From Nitrosomonas sp. (GTDB lineage: Bacteria > Pseudomonadota > Gammaproteobacteria > Burkholderiales > Nitrosomonadaceae), in NCBI RefSeq assembly GCF_019752095.1, contig NZ_JAIEMO010000005.1, positions 1 through 53,117 on the forward strand: 53,117 nucleotides of DNA, in the 5' to 3' direction. Both the position numbers and the translations under genes were made by a program. Of the stretch, positions 34,638 through 42,839 are shown one piece after another; positions within the stretch are counted from its first letter, which is position 1; the number at the start of each line of letters is the position of its first letter. The notes beneath the pieces were generated by a model. The model saw only the letters and a list, made by a program, of their open reading frames with translations, searched no databases and was not told where the DNA came from.

Positions 34638-34964
34638 TCATTTAACTTTAATTTCGTTATTAACCTGTTTTACATTAGGAACTTGTTGAGCAACCGAAGT
34701 GGCTAATTGCCGTTGAGACTCAGTTTCGACAAACCCACTTATGACCACCAATCCATTTGCTGCTTCCACATGTATGGCAGCGGCCTTAAGCTCTTTTGTT
34801 TCAATCAGTTTTGCTTTTACTCTCATGGCTAAAATTATATCTTGTTGCGGAGCTTCTTCTACCGTATCAGGGTTAAAACTCGCACAACCACCTATGCTAA
34901 ATATAATAAACAGAGATCCAATCATCCAAGTGCGAAGCATTTTGTAGGTCATTTGCTTTCTCAT
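34638..34964 (-). CDS. BON-domain lipoprotein
   Basis: Starting at the ATG at 34964, the 108-residue protein has a signal segment and lipobox IGGC (TWMIGSLFIIFSIGGCASF). One BON domain follows: DIILAMRVKAKLIETKEL, IHVEAANGLVVISGFVET and VPNVKQVNNEIKVK. The frame is open to 35030, but that would overlap the AsmA stop and bury the signal peptide. The weak GGAAAC before 34964 is the only candidate ribosome binding site. It follows the AsmA-like gene by 25 bases and is probably co-transcribed with it. Confidence 0.87.
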   Translation of the reverse strand: MRKQMTYKMLRTWMIGSLFIIFSIGGCASFNPDTVEEAPQQDIILAMRVKAKLIETKELKAAAIHVEAANGLVVISGFVETESQRQLATSVAQQVPNVKQVNNEIKVK

Positions 34965-34989
34965 ATTGTTTCCAGAAAAACCATTAGCA

Positions 34990-36942
34990 CTACTGGCGTG
35001 CTTTATTAACTGCATCCACAAGACCTGCACAACGTATATTTTGACTATCTGTCTTTTTTTCTTCTTGATCTTGCTGGAGAAATGAATATAAGCTTACGAT
35101 GGGCGCTGAAGGTAACAGCGCAAGTGAAGCTGCACCCCTTAATATCGCCGAAGCGCCTGGAGTAAAAGTGGGCTTCTTGAAAGTACCTTCTATATGAAGT
35201 GGTGCGCGAGCCGAGAAAACACTTAAGTCCTTCGGTTTGGGATCAATAATCAAATTTAGCTTTTCCTTGTTAAAATCAATGGTTCCTTTACTTAAAAAAA
35301 TTGTATCCTGCGTATCTACAATAAAATTATCCATATTCAAAACCCCATTATTGATTGGAAAATCCAGAAAAGCACAATTGATATTAGGTTCGTTGTCTTT
35401 ATCAAATAACGATACCAACGCCTCGCCAATATCAAGTCCGGCTAATTCGACCAACAGATTATCCAATTGCCCACCGGTCATCAGCATCAACAATCCGCCA
35501 TCAGCTGATGCTAACATTTCTGCAATGGCATCTCCTTTGAACCAGAACATAACTTGACCTCCCACTAATCCAGCGCTTTCATCAGCAATTTCAAAACGAC
35601 GTAATATTTCTCCTAATTGTACGTAACGTATTTCAGCCTCGATTTTGCTTTTAACGGGTTTCGAACTTGTGTTTAATTCAAAACGTGCTCGGATATTTCC
35701 ATTAGCGACGCCAAAATCCAGAGGTGCAAGCTTGAGATTGCCGTTATCAATGATCACCTGCATGAAGAGATCATCCACTGGTAGTTTTGATTTAACTCGT
35801 TTGCTGCGTAAAGAGATGTCGGCATTGATAGTCTGTAGTTCCTTAAAAACGATAGGATCGCTGGGTAGAATGAACGGACTCGTAGTTTCTCGTTTTACTT
35901 TTTTCTGCTGAGTTAAAGATGCAGTTTCCTCAAGCCCCGTATCGGGCGAAAGACCAATTAATGGTCCAAGATCATCCAAGTCTATTTTTTCTGATTTTAG
36001 ATCGGCCATTATAAAAGGCACTGCTTCGCCTAGCTTCACACTGATTGTTCCGGCAAGATCACTATCACCCACACGGCCATTCAAATTTCTAATTTGCCAC
36101 AAATTTTCATGATGCGACAAATCACCTTTCAGCCGATAAGGGGGTAAGCTAGGCATGGGTAATCTCAGGATTTGTGATAATTGATCTGGGTTAGAGCCTT
36201 GCATTAAAAATTGCAAATCAAGGCCTTTGAGCTGCAGAGGTTGTATCAGTGTGCCTTCCACTTTGATGCTGGTTTCCCCGGATTGCAAACTTAAGGTCAG
36301 TGGGTAGGGTATTTCAGCTTCCCTCAAAGCAACTAAAGGACCCGCATTTAAATTTACTAGTAATGGATGCCCATTCAGCTTTCCCTGGGCTTGCAATTCC
36401 GTGAGCTCTTCATCGCGAGCTGCACTCATAATTGTTGCGAAAGTCGTGGTAATTTCTGTATCAGTTGTTAAATCCTTGTAGTTAAGGTGACCTTCTACAA
36501 TCCGTAAACGCTCAATGAGGGGCATTTCTGTTTTACTCTTAGGATCATTTGCAGCAATCTGCAAATTCCAGTTTCGCTCCCCTTTGGATGATTTCTGTAA
36601 AATAATATGCGGCTTGGTAAGGGTAATCTCGGGAAATAGCATGCGCCCTTTGAGAAGCTCAATCAAATCGATGCGCATGTCCAGTGCGGCAAGTTCCACC
36701 ATGTTGGGTTGCTCGCTCCAGTCGGCATTTTGGAACTGTATTTGCTCCATTCTAATCAGTGGCGTTAAAGACCAGTCGATTGCAAAATTACCTTTAATAG
36801 TAAGATTACGGCCCGTCTTATCACTAATTTGTTGTGTCACAATCTCTCGTGCCCAATTCAAATTTGGTGATGAAATTAGCAATACGATTAAGAGAAATAA
36901 CATTGCAAGGAGAGAAACTCCAAACCATTTCATGGCAATCAT
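34990..36942 (-). CDS. AsmA-family protein
   Basis: The 650-residue protein has one N-terminal membrane anchor (GVSLLAMLFLLIVLLISSPN). It then has the AsmA opening DKTGRNLTIKGNFAIDWSLTP and long beta-rich repeats. The C-terminal AsmA part includes GLDIGEALVSLF, SKGTIDFNKEKLNLIIDPKP and APLHIEGTFKKPTFTPGA. AsmA-like proteins bridge the periplasm and are linked to phospholipid transport and outer-membrane assembly. AGGT precedes the ATG. It lies 53 bases after the cytochrome gene and 25 before the BON lipoprotein gene. Confidence 0.92.
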   Translation of the reverse strand: MIAMKWFGVSLLAMLFLLIVLLISSPNLNWAREIVTQQISDKTGRNLTIKGNFAIDWSLTPLIRMEQIQFQNADWSEQPNMVELAALDMRIDLIELLKGRMLFPEITLTKPHIILQKSSKGERNWNLQIAANDPKSKTEMPLIERLRIVEGHLNYKDLTTDTEITTTFATIMSAARDEELTELQAQGKLNGHPLLVNLNAGPLVALREAEIPYPLTLSLQSGETSIKVEGTLIQPLQLKGLDLQFLMQGSNPDQLSQILRLPMPSLPPYRLKGDLSHHENLWQIRNLNGRVGDSDLAGTISVKLGEAVPFIMADLKSEKIDLDDLGPLIGLSPDTGLEETASLTQQKKVKRETTSPFILPSDPIVFKELQTINADISLRSKRVKSKLPVDDLFMQVIIDNGNLKLAPLDFGVANGNIRARFELNTSSKPVKSKIEAEIRYVQLGEILRRFEIADESAGLVGGQVMFWFKGDAIAEMLASADGGLLMLMTGGQLDNLLVELAGLDIGEALVSLFDKDNEPNINCAFLDFPINNGVLNMDNFIVDTQDTIFLSKGTIDFNKEKLNLIIDPKPKDLSVFSARAPLHIEGTFKKPTFTPGASAILRGAASLALLPSAPIVSLYSFLQQDQEEKKTDSQNIRCAGLVDAVNKARQ

Positions 36943-36995
36943 TTTTTTACCTATTTCATTACATAAATTGCTGGTAAAACCAGAGAAAACTCAGG

Positions 36996-38522
36996 TTAGA
37001 GTTGTTTCATGTATGCGACAAGATCGGATTTCTCTTCGTCCGTTAATTTAAGTTGTAATACCAAGTTGAAAAATTCGACCGTATCTTCCAGGGTAAGCAG
37101 ACGACCATCGTGTAGATAAGGAGGGCTGTCTTTAATACCACGAAGTGTAAAAGTTTTTATTGGTCCATCGCCCGGTTCGTTCAAGAAGCGTTCAAGTTTC
37201 AGGTCATGCATTTGATTGTCGAGGAATGCAGGCGGTTGATGGCAATTTCCGCATTGCCCTTTACCCAAAAAGATACTTTCACCCCGAATCTCTTTTTCAG
37301 TCGCTTTTGAGGAATCCAGTCGGCCTTGGCTATCTAATTTTGGAGCGGGCGGAAAATCCAACATGTTTTGAAACTGTGCCATATGACTCACATGGATCCG
37401 ATCAATCATCGGGAATCCTTTTTTCATTGCATGTATTGGGTCGCCATTGAAATAAGCAGTGCGGAATTCAAATTCTGTGAAGTCCTCAATCGAACGCAAG
37501 CTGCGTTTTGATCCATGAATCTGCTGACTGTATACTCCGCGCAAACTGGTGGTATCCAAGCGAGCTCGGCGTTCCTGAGGACGCATATCAGGGCTTAAAT
37601 GAAATTGTCCCGTTGTGTGACCATTAACATGACAATCAAAACAGGTCACGCCAAGACTGGGTTGAGCGCTTTTACGATCATCTGTCGGATTGAATTCTTC
37701 CTGCGGTAGTGGTGTTAGCAGCATCTGCAATCCAGTAAGCTGAACCGGGGTCAATATATCTTTGAATAAACGATAAAAGTTATTGATGGAAACAACCTCC
37801 CCGCGAGAAACATCCCCTAATTCAGGCCTGTTCTGAAGGAAAATAGCAGGGGGGAACTCCGGCAAAAAAGCTTCCGGCAAATCAAACTCTACGTCGAACC
37901 TTTCTAACCTAGGAAACATCGAGATCTGCATAAGAGGAAAGACCTGACCGCCAGTTACCTGTTTGGGATGTGGTAATGCAGGGTAAGGAAATAGATTATT
38001 TTTGCGAATTTCTTCAGGTGACATTGCAGCAAGTTTTTGCCAGCTCATTTTGTCTTTCAATACAGCAGTTGGGCCGACCGCAATGGGTTTGCCACGAGTC
38101 ATGGTTACCTCTGCGTCGAAACGTGGGGTAAGATCGTAGCGACTCTGTAATAACTCCTGTTGAGTTCTACTAATCTTTGGCCGCTCTGCCATATCAGATT
38201 TCATCGTTTCTTCAAAAGCTTGCTGTGGTTTTTTTGCATTGAGCGAATCTCGGTAAAAATCAAATCCGAGTATTTTTCCATTATCGGGTTGTTGTTGAAA
38301 TGTATCAGAGGAAGGTAGAGCGCTCGAAGCATCGAAAATATTAGAGTGATCATGCTTACTTTTTTTCTGCTCTGGTCTTGGGTTATTAGTCTGTGCATTC
38401 ATAATCGCATCATTTTCTTTCACTATCAGAACATTATCGTTTTGACTGATGGCATTATTAATTCCTATGCCAAGGCCGCTCACTCCCAGTAAAGTTAAAA
38501 ATAAAATTTTTCTTTTCTCCAT
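36996..38522 (-). CDS. Di-heme cytochrome c, cytochrome c peroxidase-like
   Basis: The 508-residue protein has an N-terminal signal/anchor segment (ILFLTLLGVSGLGIGINNAIS) and two c-heme motifs. CFDCH is near residue 296 (VTCFDCHVNGH) and CGNCH is near residue 427 (GQCGNCHQPPAF). The C-terminus (KTFTLRGIKDSPPYLHDGRL and the final VEFFNLVLQLKLTDEEKSDL) is typical of the MauG/CcpA di-heme family. It should sit in the periplasm. The N-terminal 250 residues are longer than in ordinary CcpA. GGAGAG precedes the ATG. It heads the run cytochrome-asmA-BON-egtB. Substrate and redox partner are unknown. Confidence 0.9.
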   Translation of the reverse strand: MEKRKILFLTLLGVSGLGIGINNAISQNDNVLIVKENDAIMNAQTNNPRPEQKKSKHDHSNIFDASSALPSSDTFQQQPDNGKILGFDFYRDSLNAKKPQQAFEETMKSDMAERPKISRTQQELLQSRYDLTPRFDAEVTMTRGKPIAVGPTAVLKDKMSWQKLAAMSPEEIRKNNLFPYPALPHPKQVTGGQVFPLMQISMFPRLERFDVEFDLPEAFLPEFPPAIFLQNRPELGDVSRGEVVSINNFYRLFKDILTPVQLTGLQMLLTPLPQEEFNPTDDRKSAQPSLGVTCFDCHVNGHTTGQFHLSPDMRPQERRARLDTTSLRGVYSQQIHGSKRSLRSIEDFTEFEFRTAYFNGDPIHAMKKGFPMIDRIHVSHMAQFQNMLDFPPAPKLDSQGRLDSSKATEKEIRGESIFLGKGQCGNCHQPPAFLDNQMHDLKLERFLNEPGDGPIKTFTLRGIKDSPPYLHDGRLLTLEDTVEFFNLVLQLKLTDEEKSDLVAYMKQL

Positions 38523-39219
38523 ATGAATCTCTCCACTATCAAGTCATTAAGTAAACGAGAAATAATCCTGATGCAAGACAAAACCTAAATTAATTCTGGG
38601 TTTTATTCTTTCATTCTGCAGAAAATCTATCTGTACGAAACCGCACACTGGATTGGTTTTTCATGAAAAGGATTGCGTGAGAATTGTTGAGAAGATACGC
38701 ATGAATCTGAATCTTTTCATGTCTCGTTACGCTGTGCTACGCTGAGTATTCAATAGTTACTCGTCAAATTACTTGGTTGAATTACATCGATAAAGAATTG
38801 GAGTGAACACCCAGTGCGCAGATAGGAGGGTTAGGGGAGATGCGCACTGGGTGTCCGGATCCAGTCATCCGGCTAGACGATATGAGATTCGTCCTGACTG
38901 GTGCGGTCGACTCATTAAAAAGAAGTATGAGCGCTAGGATCATTTTAGACCATCCTGATTTTCTTTCTGTGCGCTCTCTAACATACAGTTCATACGGCTT
39001 CAAATGAGTTTGCTATGATGGCAGATAAAACGATTAATAGGCTTAAACCAAGATTTTCCATTTAAAAACTTTCAAACAAAATTTATTATAATAATTTATT
39101 GAATATAATAGAATTTCTATAAATCATCATCATGTCTGTTCGCAATTCTTTATTCCTAATTATTTGTTAACAAGATCGGATGATTTTCACAAATAAGCTC
39201 ATTTACCTAGGAATTGTTT
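38523..39219. other. Intergenic region without a recognised gene
   Basis: Nearly 700 bases lie between the divergent cytochrome and DUF422 genes. A minus-strand frame at 38782-39003 is interrupted by long inverted repeats and has no ribosome binding site, so I do not call it. The stretch is marked by a 14-bp inverted repeat at 38807-38854 and a nested CCGGAT/ATCCGG hairpin right after it. The right third is very AT-rich. Confidence 0.55.
38807..38854. repeat. Perfect 14-bp inverted repeat around a G-rich spacer
   Basis: ACACCCAGTGCGCA (38807-38820) and TGCGCACTGGGTGT (38841-38854) are exact reverse complements. The 20-base spacer is GATAGGAGGGTTAGGGGAGA, entirely purines apart from three T residues. 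Immediately after it CCGGAT and ATCCGG form a second hairpin (38855-38872). No T-run follows. It is too strong to be chance but belongs to no feature I know. Confidence 0.7.
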
Positions 39220-40071
39220 ATGCTTGATATCGCTATTGACACTATAGTCATGCGTCCTTATGTTTTTGCTTTTTTTGCGGCATTTTTGCTGGTTTGTGTC
39301 CCACATGTGGGTTGGCGCAAGACCTTGATATTTACCATTTCTGGCTATCTGATTGCTTTTGCGTCGGAGAAGCTTTCCATTACCACTGGGTTTCCGTACG
39401 GTTGGTATTATTATATTGATGATACCAGTCATCAGGAGCTATGGGTTTGGGGGGTGCCTTTTTTTGATTCGCTCTCGTATGTTTTTCTAACTTATTGCAG
39501 CTATACGATGGCATTGTTTATCCTGTCACCTTTAGCGACGAAAGGCGCAGATCTGGTTACGCTGGAAACGCGCGCGATCCGGCATTCATGGGCTGTTTTA
39601 GTGCTAGGTGCTTTTCTGCAGACATTTTTAGATATCATCATTGATCCGGTGGCGTTGCAGGGCAATCGCTGGTTTCTTGGGCAGATATATGGCTACTATG
39701 AAGCCGGACTGCATTTTGGTGTGCCGATTTCAAACTATGCCGGTTGGTTGCTGACAAGTTTCTTGCTAGTGGCTGCTTTTCAGCAGATTGATCGGAGGCG
39801 CGAGGAGAAAATACCGAAAGGGGTGTTTGCCATGCCATTCCGTTCTCTGCTCGGCCCGGTGCTTTATTTGTCGGTACTCATCTTCAATTGGGTGATTACA
39901 CTGTGGATAGGCGAGCATCTGATTGCACTGACCGGCGTGTTGATATTTACGCTGCCAATTGTTATGGTGACCGTTCAGGCCGTGTTACGGGTTAATCGTT
40001 ACCGTAAAGAGGAATTACAAGAACATTTAGAAGATTATCCTTGGTCACCTTTGAACAATATCGAAAAATAA
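39220..40071 (+). CDS. DUF422/CruF-like carotenoid-biosynthesis family membrane protein
   Basis: The 283-residue protein has about seven to eight membrane segments. It carries the family phrases SEKLSITTGFPYGWYYY, GVPFFDSLSYVFLTYCSY and FLDIIIDPVALQGNRWFLG (Asp-rich, between helices), then YYEAGLHFGVPISNYAGWLL. The family includes CruF (gamma-carotene 1',2'-hydratase) and archaeal bisanhydrobacterioruberin hydratase. No other carotenoid gene is in the window, so the lipid substrate is uncertain. The ATG at 39220 has AGGA upstream; the frame could also begin at TTG 39214. Confidence 0.88.
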   Translation: MLDIAIDTIVMRPYVFAFFAAFLLVCVPHVGWRKTLIFTISGYLIAFASEKLSITTGFPYGWYYYIDDTSHQELWVWGVPFFDSLSYVFLTYCSYTMALFILSPLATKGADLVTLETRAIRHSWAVLVLGAFLQTFLDIIIDPVALQGNRWFLGQIYGYYEAGLHFGVPISNYAGWLLTSFLLVAAFQQIDRRREEKIPKGVFAMPFRSLLGPVLYLSVLIFNWVITLWIGEHLIALTGVLIFTLPIVMVTVQAVLRVNRYRKEELQEHLEDYPWSPLNNIEK

Positions 40072-40117
40072 AAAGGTGCTGGATACCCTCTGTAATAGGG
40101 ATTCACGATCGAGTTCA

Positions 40118-40558
40118 TTAAGTATATTGTGAATGCCAATGCTGAATTTTTGAGATAGCTGCTTGCAGGTTTATTTTTGCCTGAATGCTTAGTTTCTCTC
40201 CCAATGCAAATTGATAGCCACGAATGCGGAGTAAAAAAGAAGTCGGGGCAGTGCGCTGGTATATTTGCTGATATGTAAATAATAGTGCAGATGGTGTAAG
40301 TGCGTGACTGGTATAACTGGCGTCTTTTTCGGCATGAATCGGTAAAAATTCGTAAGGTTCAGCGCATGACATGTCTGCATCAATAAATACGATCTGATCA
40401 AATTCAAGTAAATCAATCGTGTGCTCGATCAACAATTGCATGTCAATGAGGCACTGGGTATTTGTTAGCCTCAGCTGATTGATCTGTTCGATCAATAAAG
40501 GACCCAGCGCGTCATCGCCACGTCCGGGATTTCCATACCCAAATAACAAAATCATCAC
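40118..40558 (-). CDS. Hydrogenase-maturation-type endopeptidase (HyaD/HupD/HoxW-like)
   Basis: The 146-residue protein has the M52 peptidase layout. The opening is LLFGYGNPGRGDDALGPLL with the metal-ligand Asp in GRGDD. The second Asp is in IVFIDADMSC, and the His is in SYTSHALTPSALL. These three are the nickel-sensing ligands of HybD. Family members cut the C-terminus of a [NiFe]-hydrogenase large subunit after metal insertion. No hydrogenase gene is in the window. The gene overlaps the TPM gene by four bases (ATGA) and ends the lemA-TPM-TPM-protease operon. Confidence 0.88.
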   Translation of the reverse strand: MMILLFGYGNPGRGDDALGPLLIEQINQLRLTNTQCLIDMQLLIEHTIDLLEFDQIVFIDADMSCAEPYEFLPIHAEKDASYTSHALTPSALLFTYQQIYQRTAPTSFLLRIRGYQFALGEKLSIQAKINLQAAISKIQHWHSQYT

Positions 40559-41055
40559 AGTATCGTAGGTTTATTAGTAAGTTCATTTTTGTCTTTATTG
40601 GGATCATAAGGAAAGTGCGTTTCTAAATGCTGACTAATGGCATGGATACCTTGAATGAGACCAGCCTCAAATTGTTGCTGACTGAATGCAGATTCCATAA
40701 TATGGCAAATATTTCCCCATTCTTTGTTGGAAACCTTGGCATGCATGCCTTGATCCACAATGATTTCTACATCACGGTCAGCCAGCAGCAAGTATATGAG
40801 TACGCCATTATTCTGTTCGGTATCCCATACTCGCAATCGCGAAAAAACTTCAAGTGCGCGCTCTCGTGCAGTTTGATTTTTAATCAGGGCTAGAGTATTA
40901 AGTGCACATTCCACAGCAATGCATATTTCACCACTATGACTCGTTTCTGATTGCTGAATTACTTGTTCAATAGCCGTCAGCGTAGCGGCAGGCAATGCGC
41001 GTCGAAGCAACCATTGTCCAGCAGATAAATGACGTACGATACGTGTTAAATTCAT
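40555..41055 (-). CDS. TPM-domain protein (short, cytoplasmic type)
   Basis: The 166-residue protein is a TPM (TLP18.3/Psb32/MOLO-1) domain without a signal peptide. Family phrases are SETSHSGEICIAVECALN, RVWDTEQNNGVLIYLLLADR and DVEIIVDQGMHAKVSNKEW. YLLLADRDVEI(I)VDQG is the conserved strand pair. It begins directly after the stop of the longer TPM gene with no spacer and overlaps the protease gene by four bases. In many proteobacteria a lemA gene is followed by one long and one short TPM gene, as here. The biochemical role is unknown. Confidence 0.9.
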   Translation of the reverse strand: MNLTRIVRHLSAGQWLLRRALPAATLTAIEQVIQQSETSHSGEICIAVECALNTLALIKNQTARERALEVFSRLRVWDTEQNNGVLIYLLLADRDVEIIVDQGMHAKVSNKEWGNICHIMESAFSQQQFEAGLIQGIHAISQHLETHFPYDPNKDKNELTNKPTIL

Positions 41056-41964
41056 TTACCACCTCCCAGAGGCGCCACCACCACCAAAGCTACCGCCACC
41101 TCCACTGAATCCTCCGCCACCAGAACCGCCGCCTCTAAAGCCAGAATTTGACCAATTACCTCGCCCATTGCGGTAAATTCCTGGGTTGATGTGAATGAAA
41201 AGATTCAGAATGAATACGACAACAGCGATGAGAATAGCGATCGCTATCGAAGAGAATATTGACCAGCCGACAAACCCTAGACCCATGCCAGTTACGGTGG
41301 CCCCAGCTATACGCCCCAGGTGTACCTGCAATATTCTCCCAATAACCGTGGAAAAGATAAGGATAATGATTAAGCTCTCAATATTTGTCTGTGTATTGGG
41401 TGAGTTACTGGTTTGCGTGGTGCTGGGGAGTGGCAGTGTTTCACCGTTGATCAGACCTACGATTGCTTCAATCCCTGCCTGAATGCCTTCGGCAAACTGC
41501 CCCTGTTTAAATCGAGGTGTAATAATTTCCGTGATAATTCGTTTCGCGGTAGCATCCGGTAGTATGCCTTCCAAGCCATAACCGACTTCAATACGAAGCA
41601 TTCTGTCGTTTTTAGCAATCAGCAGCAAGACACCATCATCAATACCTTTACGTCCTATTTTCCATGCTTCAACAACCTGCATAGCGTATTGCTCAATAGC
41701 GTAGGGTTGAGTGGTCGGGACAATTAATATGGCAATTTGACTGCCTTTCATTTTTTCAAATGCCGCTAATTGATGTTCCAATTGGGTGATTTCGTGAGTA
41801 GAGAGAGTTCCGGTTAAATCAGTTACATGGGATTTAAGGGACGGAATGGCGATTTCTGCTCTGACTGAAGTGATTGCCAATAAAATTGCAAGTAGGGTAA
41901 CAATTCCAAAAAATATATTCTTGATTTTGAGAGATGATTCTTCGCTGCTTGATGTAGGTTTCAT
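41056..41964 (-). CDS. TPM-domain membrane protein (YgcG family)
   Basis: The 302-residue protein has a signal peptide (IFFGIVTLLAILLAITSVRAE). The TPM domain (residues 38-165) has VTDLTGTLSTHEITQLEHQL, AWKIGRKGIDDGVLLLIAKND and EVGYGLEGILPDATAKRII. It then has two membrane segments (about 197-212 and 225-258). The C-terminus is a glycine tail, GGGSGGGGFSGGGGSFGGGG, ending ASGRW, which is characteristic of the family. The domain faces the periplasm. It lies 17 bases after lemA. Confidence 0.94.
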   Translation of the reverse strand: MKPTSSSEESSLKIKNIFFGIVTLLAILLAITSVRAEIAIPSLKSHVTDLTGTLSTHEITQLEHQLAAFEKMKGSQIAILIVPTTQPYAIEQYAMQVVEAWKIGRKGIDDGVLLLIAKNDRMLRIEVGYGLEGILPDATAKRIITEIITPRFKQGQFAEGIQAGIEAIVGLINGETLPLPSTTQTSNSPNTQTNIESLIIILIFSTVIGRILQVHLGRIAGATVTGMGLGFVGWSIFSSIAIAILIAVVVFILNLFIHINPGIYRNGRGNWSNSGFRGGGSGGGGFSGGGGSFGGGGASGRW

Positions 41965-41981
41965 GAAGATAGTAACTGGGT

Positions 41982-42590
41982 TTATTTATCTTTTAATCTC
42001 GGTGTATCAAAATCAATTTTTGGCGCAATAGATATTTCGTCTTCATTTTCCACAGTGAAGCCGGGTTTTGTTTGAAATCCAAATAGCATGGCTGTGAGAT
42101 TGCTGGGGAAAGACCGGACGATAGTATTGTATTCTTGAACTGCTTTAATATATCGATTGCGTGCTACAGTGATACGATTTTCGGTGCCTTCCAGTTGTGC
42201 TTGTAAATCACGAAAATTGGCATCTGATTTTAACTCGGGATAATTCTCGACGACGGCCAGCAACCTTGAAAGAGAACTGGACAATTCGCTTTGCGCATTC
42301 TGGAATTTAGTCAATGTTTCAGGGTCGTTGACTAGCTCTGGAGTTGCTTGAATACTGCCAATTTTGGAACGAGCATTGGTAACTCCGAGCAATACATCTT
42401 TTTCTTGGGCAGCGAATCCTTTGACGGTATTAACTAAATTGGGTATTAAATCTGTACGTCGCTTATATTGATTCAGCACTTCTGCCCAACTGGCCTTAAT
42501 TTGCTCATCGGTCGATTGAAGCGTATTGTAGCCGCAGCCACTTAAAACAAGAACGCAGAGAATTGTCGCTACTAACTGCCTATTGCGCAT
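41982..42590 (-). CDS. lemA: LemA family lipoprotein
   Basis: Starting at the ATG at 42590, the 202-residue protein has a lipobox LSGC (TILCVLVLSGCGYNTLQ). The LemA helical domain follows: IKASWAEVLNQYKRRTDLIP, NLVNTVKGFAAQEKDVL, ENYPELKSDANFRDLQAQLEG and RNRYIKAVQEYNTIVRSFPS. GGAG lies 9 bases upstream of this ATG. The frame is open to 42653, but that would push the signal peptide inward. LemA proteins form a long four-helix bundle in the envelope. It is first in the operon with the two TPM genes and the maturation protease. Confidence 0.94.
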   Translation of the reverse strand: MRNRQLVATILCVLVLSGCGYNTLQSTDEQIKASWAEVLNQYKRRTDLIPNLVNTVKGFAAQEKDVLLGVTNARSKIGSIQATPELVNDPETLTKFQNAQSELSSSLSRLLAVVENYPELKSDANFRDLQAQLEGTENRITVARNRYIKAVQEYNTIVRSFPSNLTAMLFGFQTKPGFTVENEDEISIAPKIDFDTPRLKDK

Positions 42591-42679
42591 AAATTTCTCC
42601 AGAAAATTGCATAACCATGAATTATGGCTTTGTTGATATTTTGTAATATTCAATGAAATTTTCTTTCCATCTTGGGTAG

Positions 42680-42790
42680 ATGGTGAATGATAAAACGGAA
42701 TTGACCGATGAACAATGGAAGATTTTGTTAGCAGTTGCTGATGTCTGTTATTGCAGTTTCAGTGGCCAATGCAAAATTCCGGATAAATAA
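42680..42790 (+). pseudogene. Possible transposase N-terminal remnant
   Basis: A 36-codon frame begins MVNDKTELTDEQWKILL. The phrase TDEQWK is typical of the start of IS5/ISL3-type transposases of the DUF4096 group. After LL the similarity stops and the frame ends inside the terminator arm. No further transposase sequence follows. It is best read as a leftover of an insertion, with low confidence since the evidence is short. Confidence 0.4.
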
Positions 42791-42823
42791 AAACCGCTCG
42801 ATCTTGATCGAGCGGTTTTTATT
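42786..42823. terminator. Terminator of the propeller-protein gene
   Basis: AATAAAAACCGCTCGATC (42786-42803) and GATCGAGCGGTTTTTATT (42806-42823) are perfect reverse complements around a TT loop. The flanks are A-rich on the left and T-rich on the right, so it can end transcription on both strands. It lies 17 bases beyond the propeller-gene stop. Confidence 0.88.
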
Positions 42824-42839
42824 TGCAATCATCAATACT

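Noticed and set aside
36515..37051. 178-codon plus-strand frame opposite AsmA
   Set aside because: Antisense to an intact AsmA-like gene, with no ribosome binding site or known domain.
38782..39003. 73-codon minus-strand frame in the region before the DUF422 gene
   Set aside because: Its sequence runs through the hairpins at 38807-38872, has no ribosome binding site and no family; a group II intron tail was considered, but no domain V motif could be confirmed.
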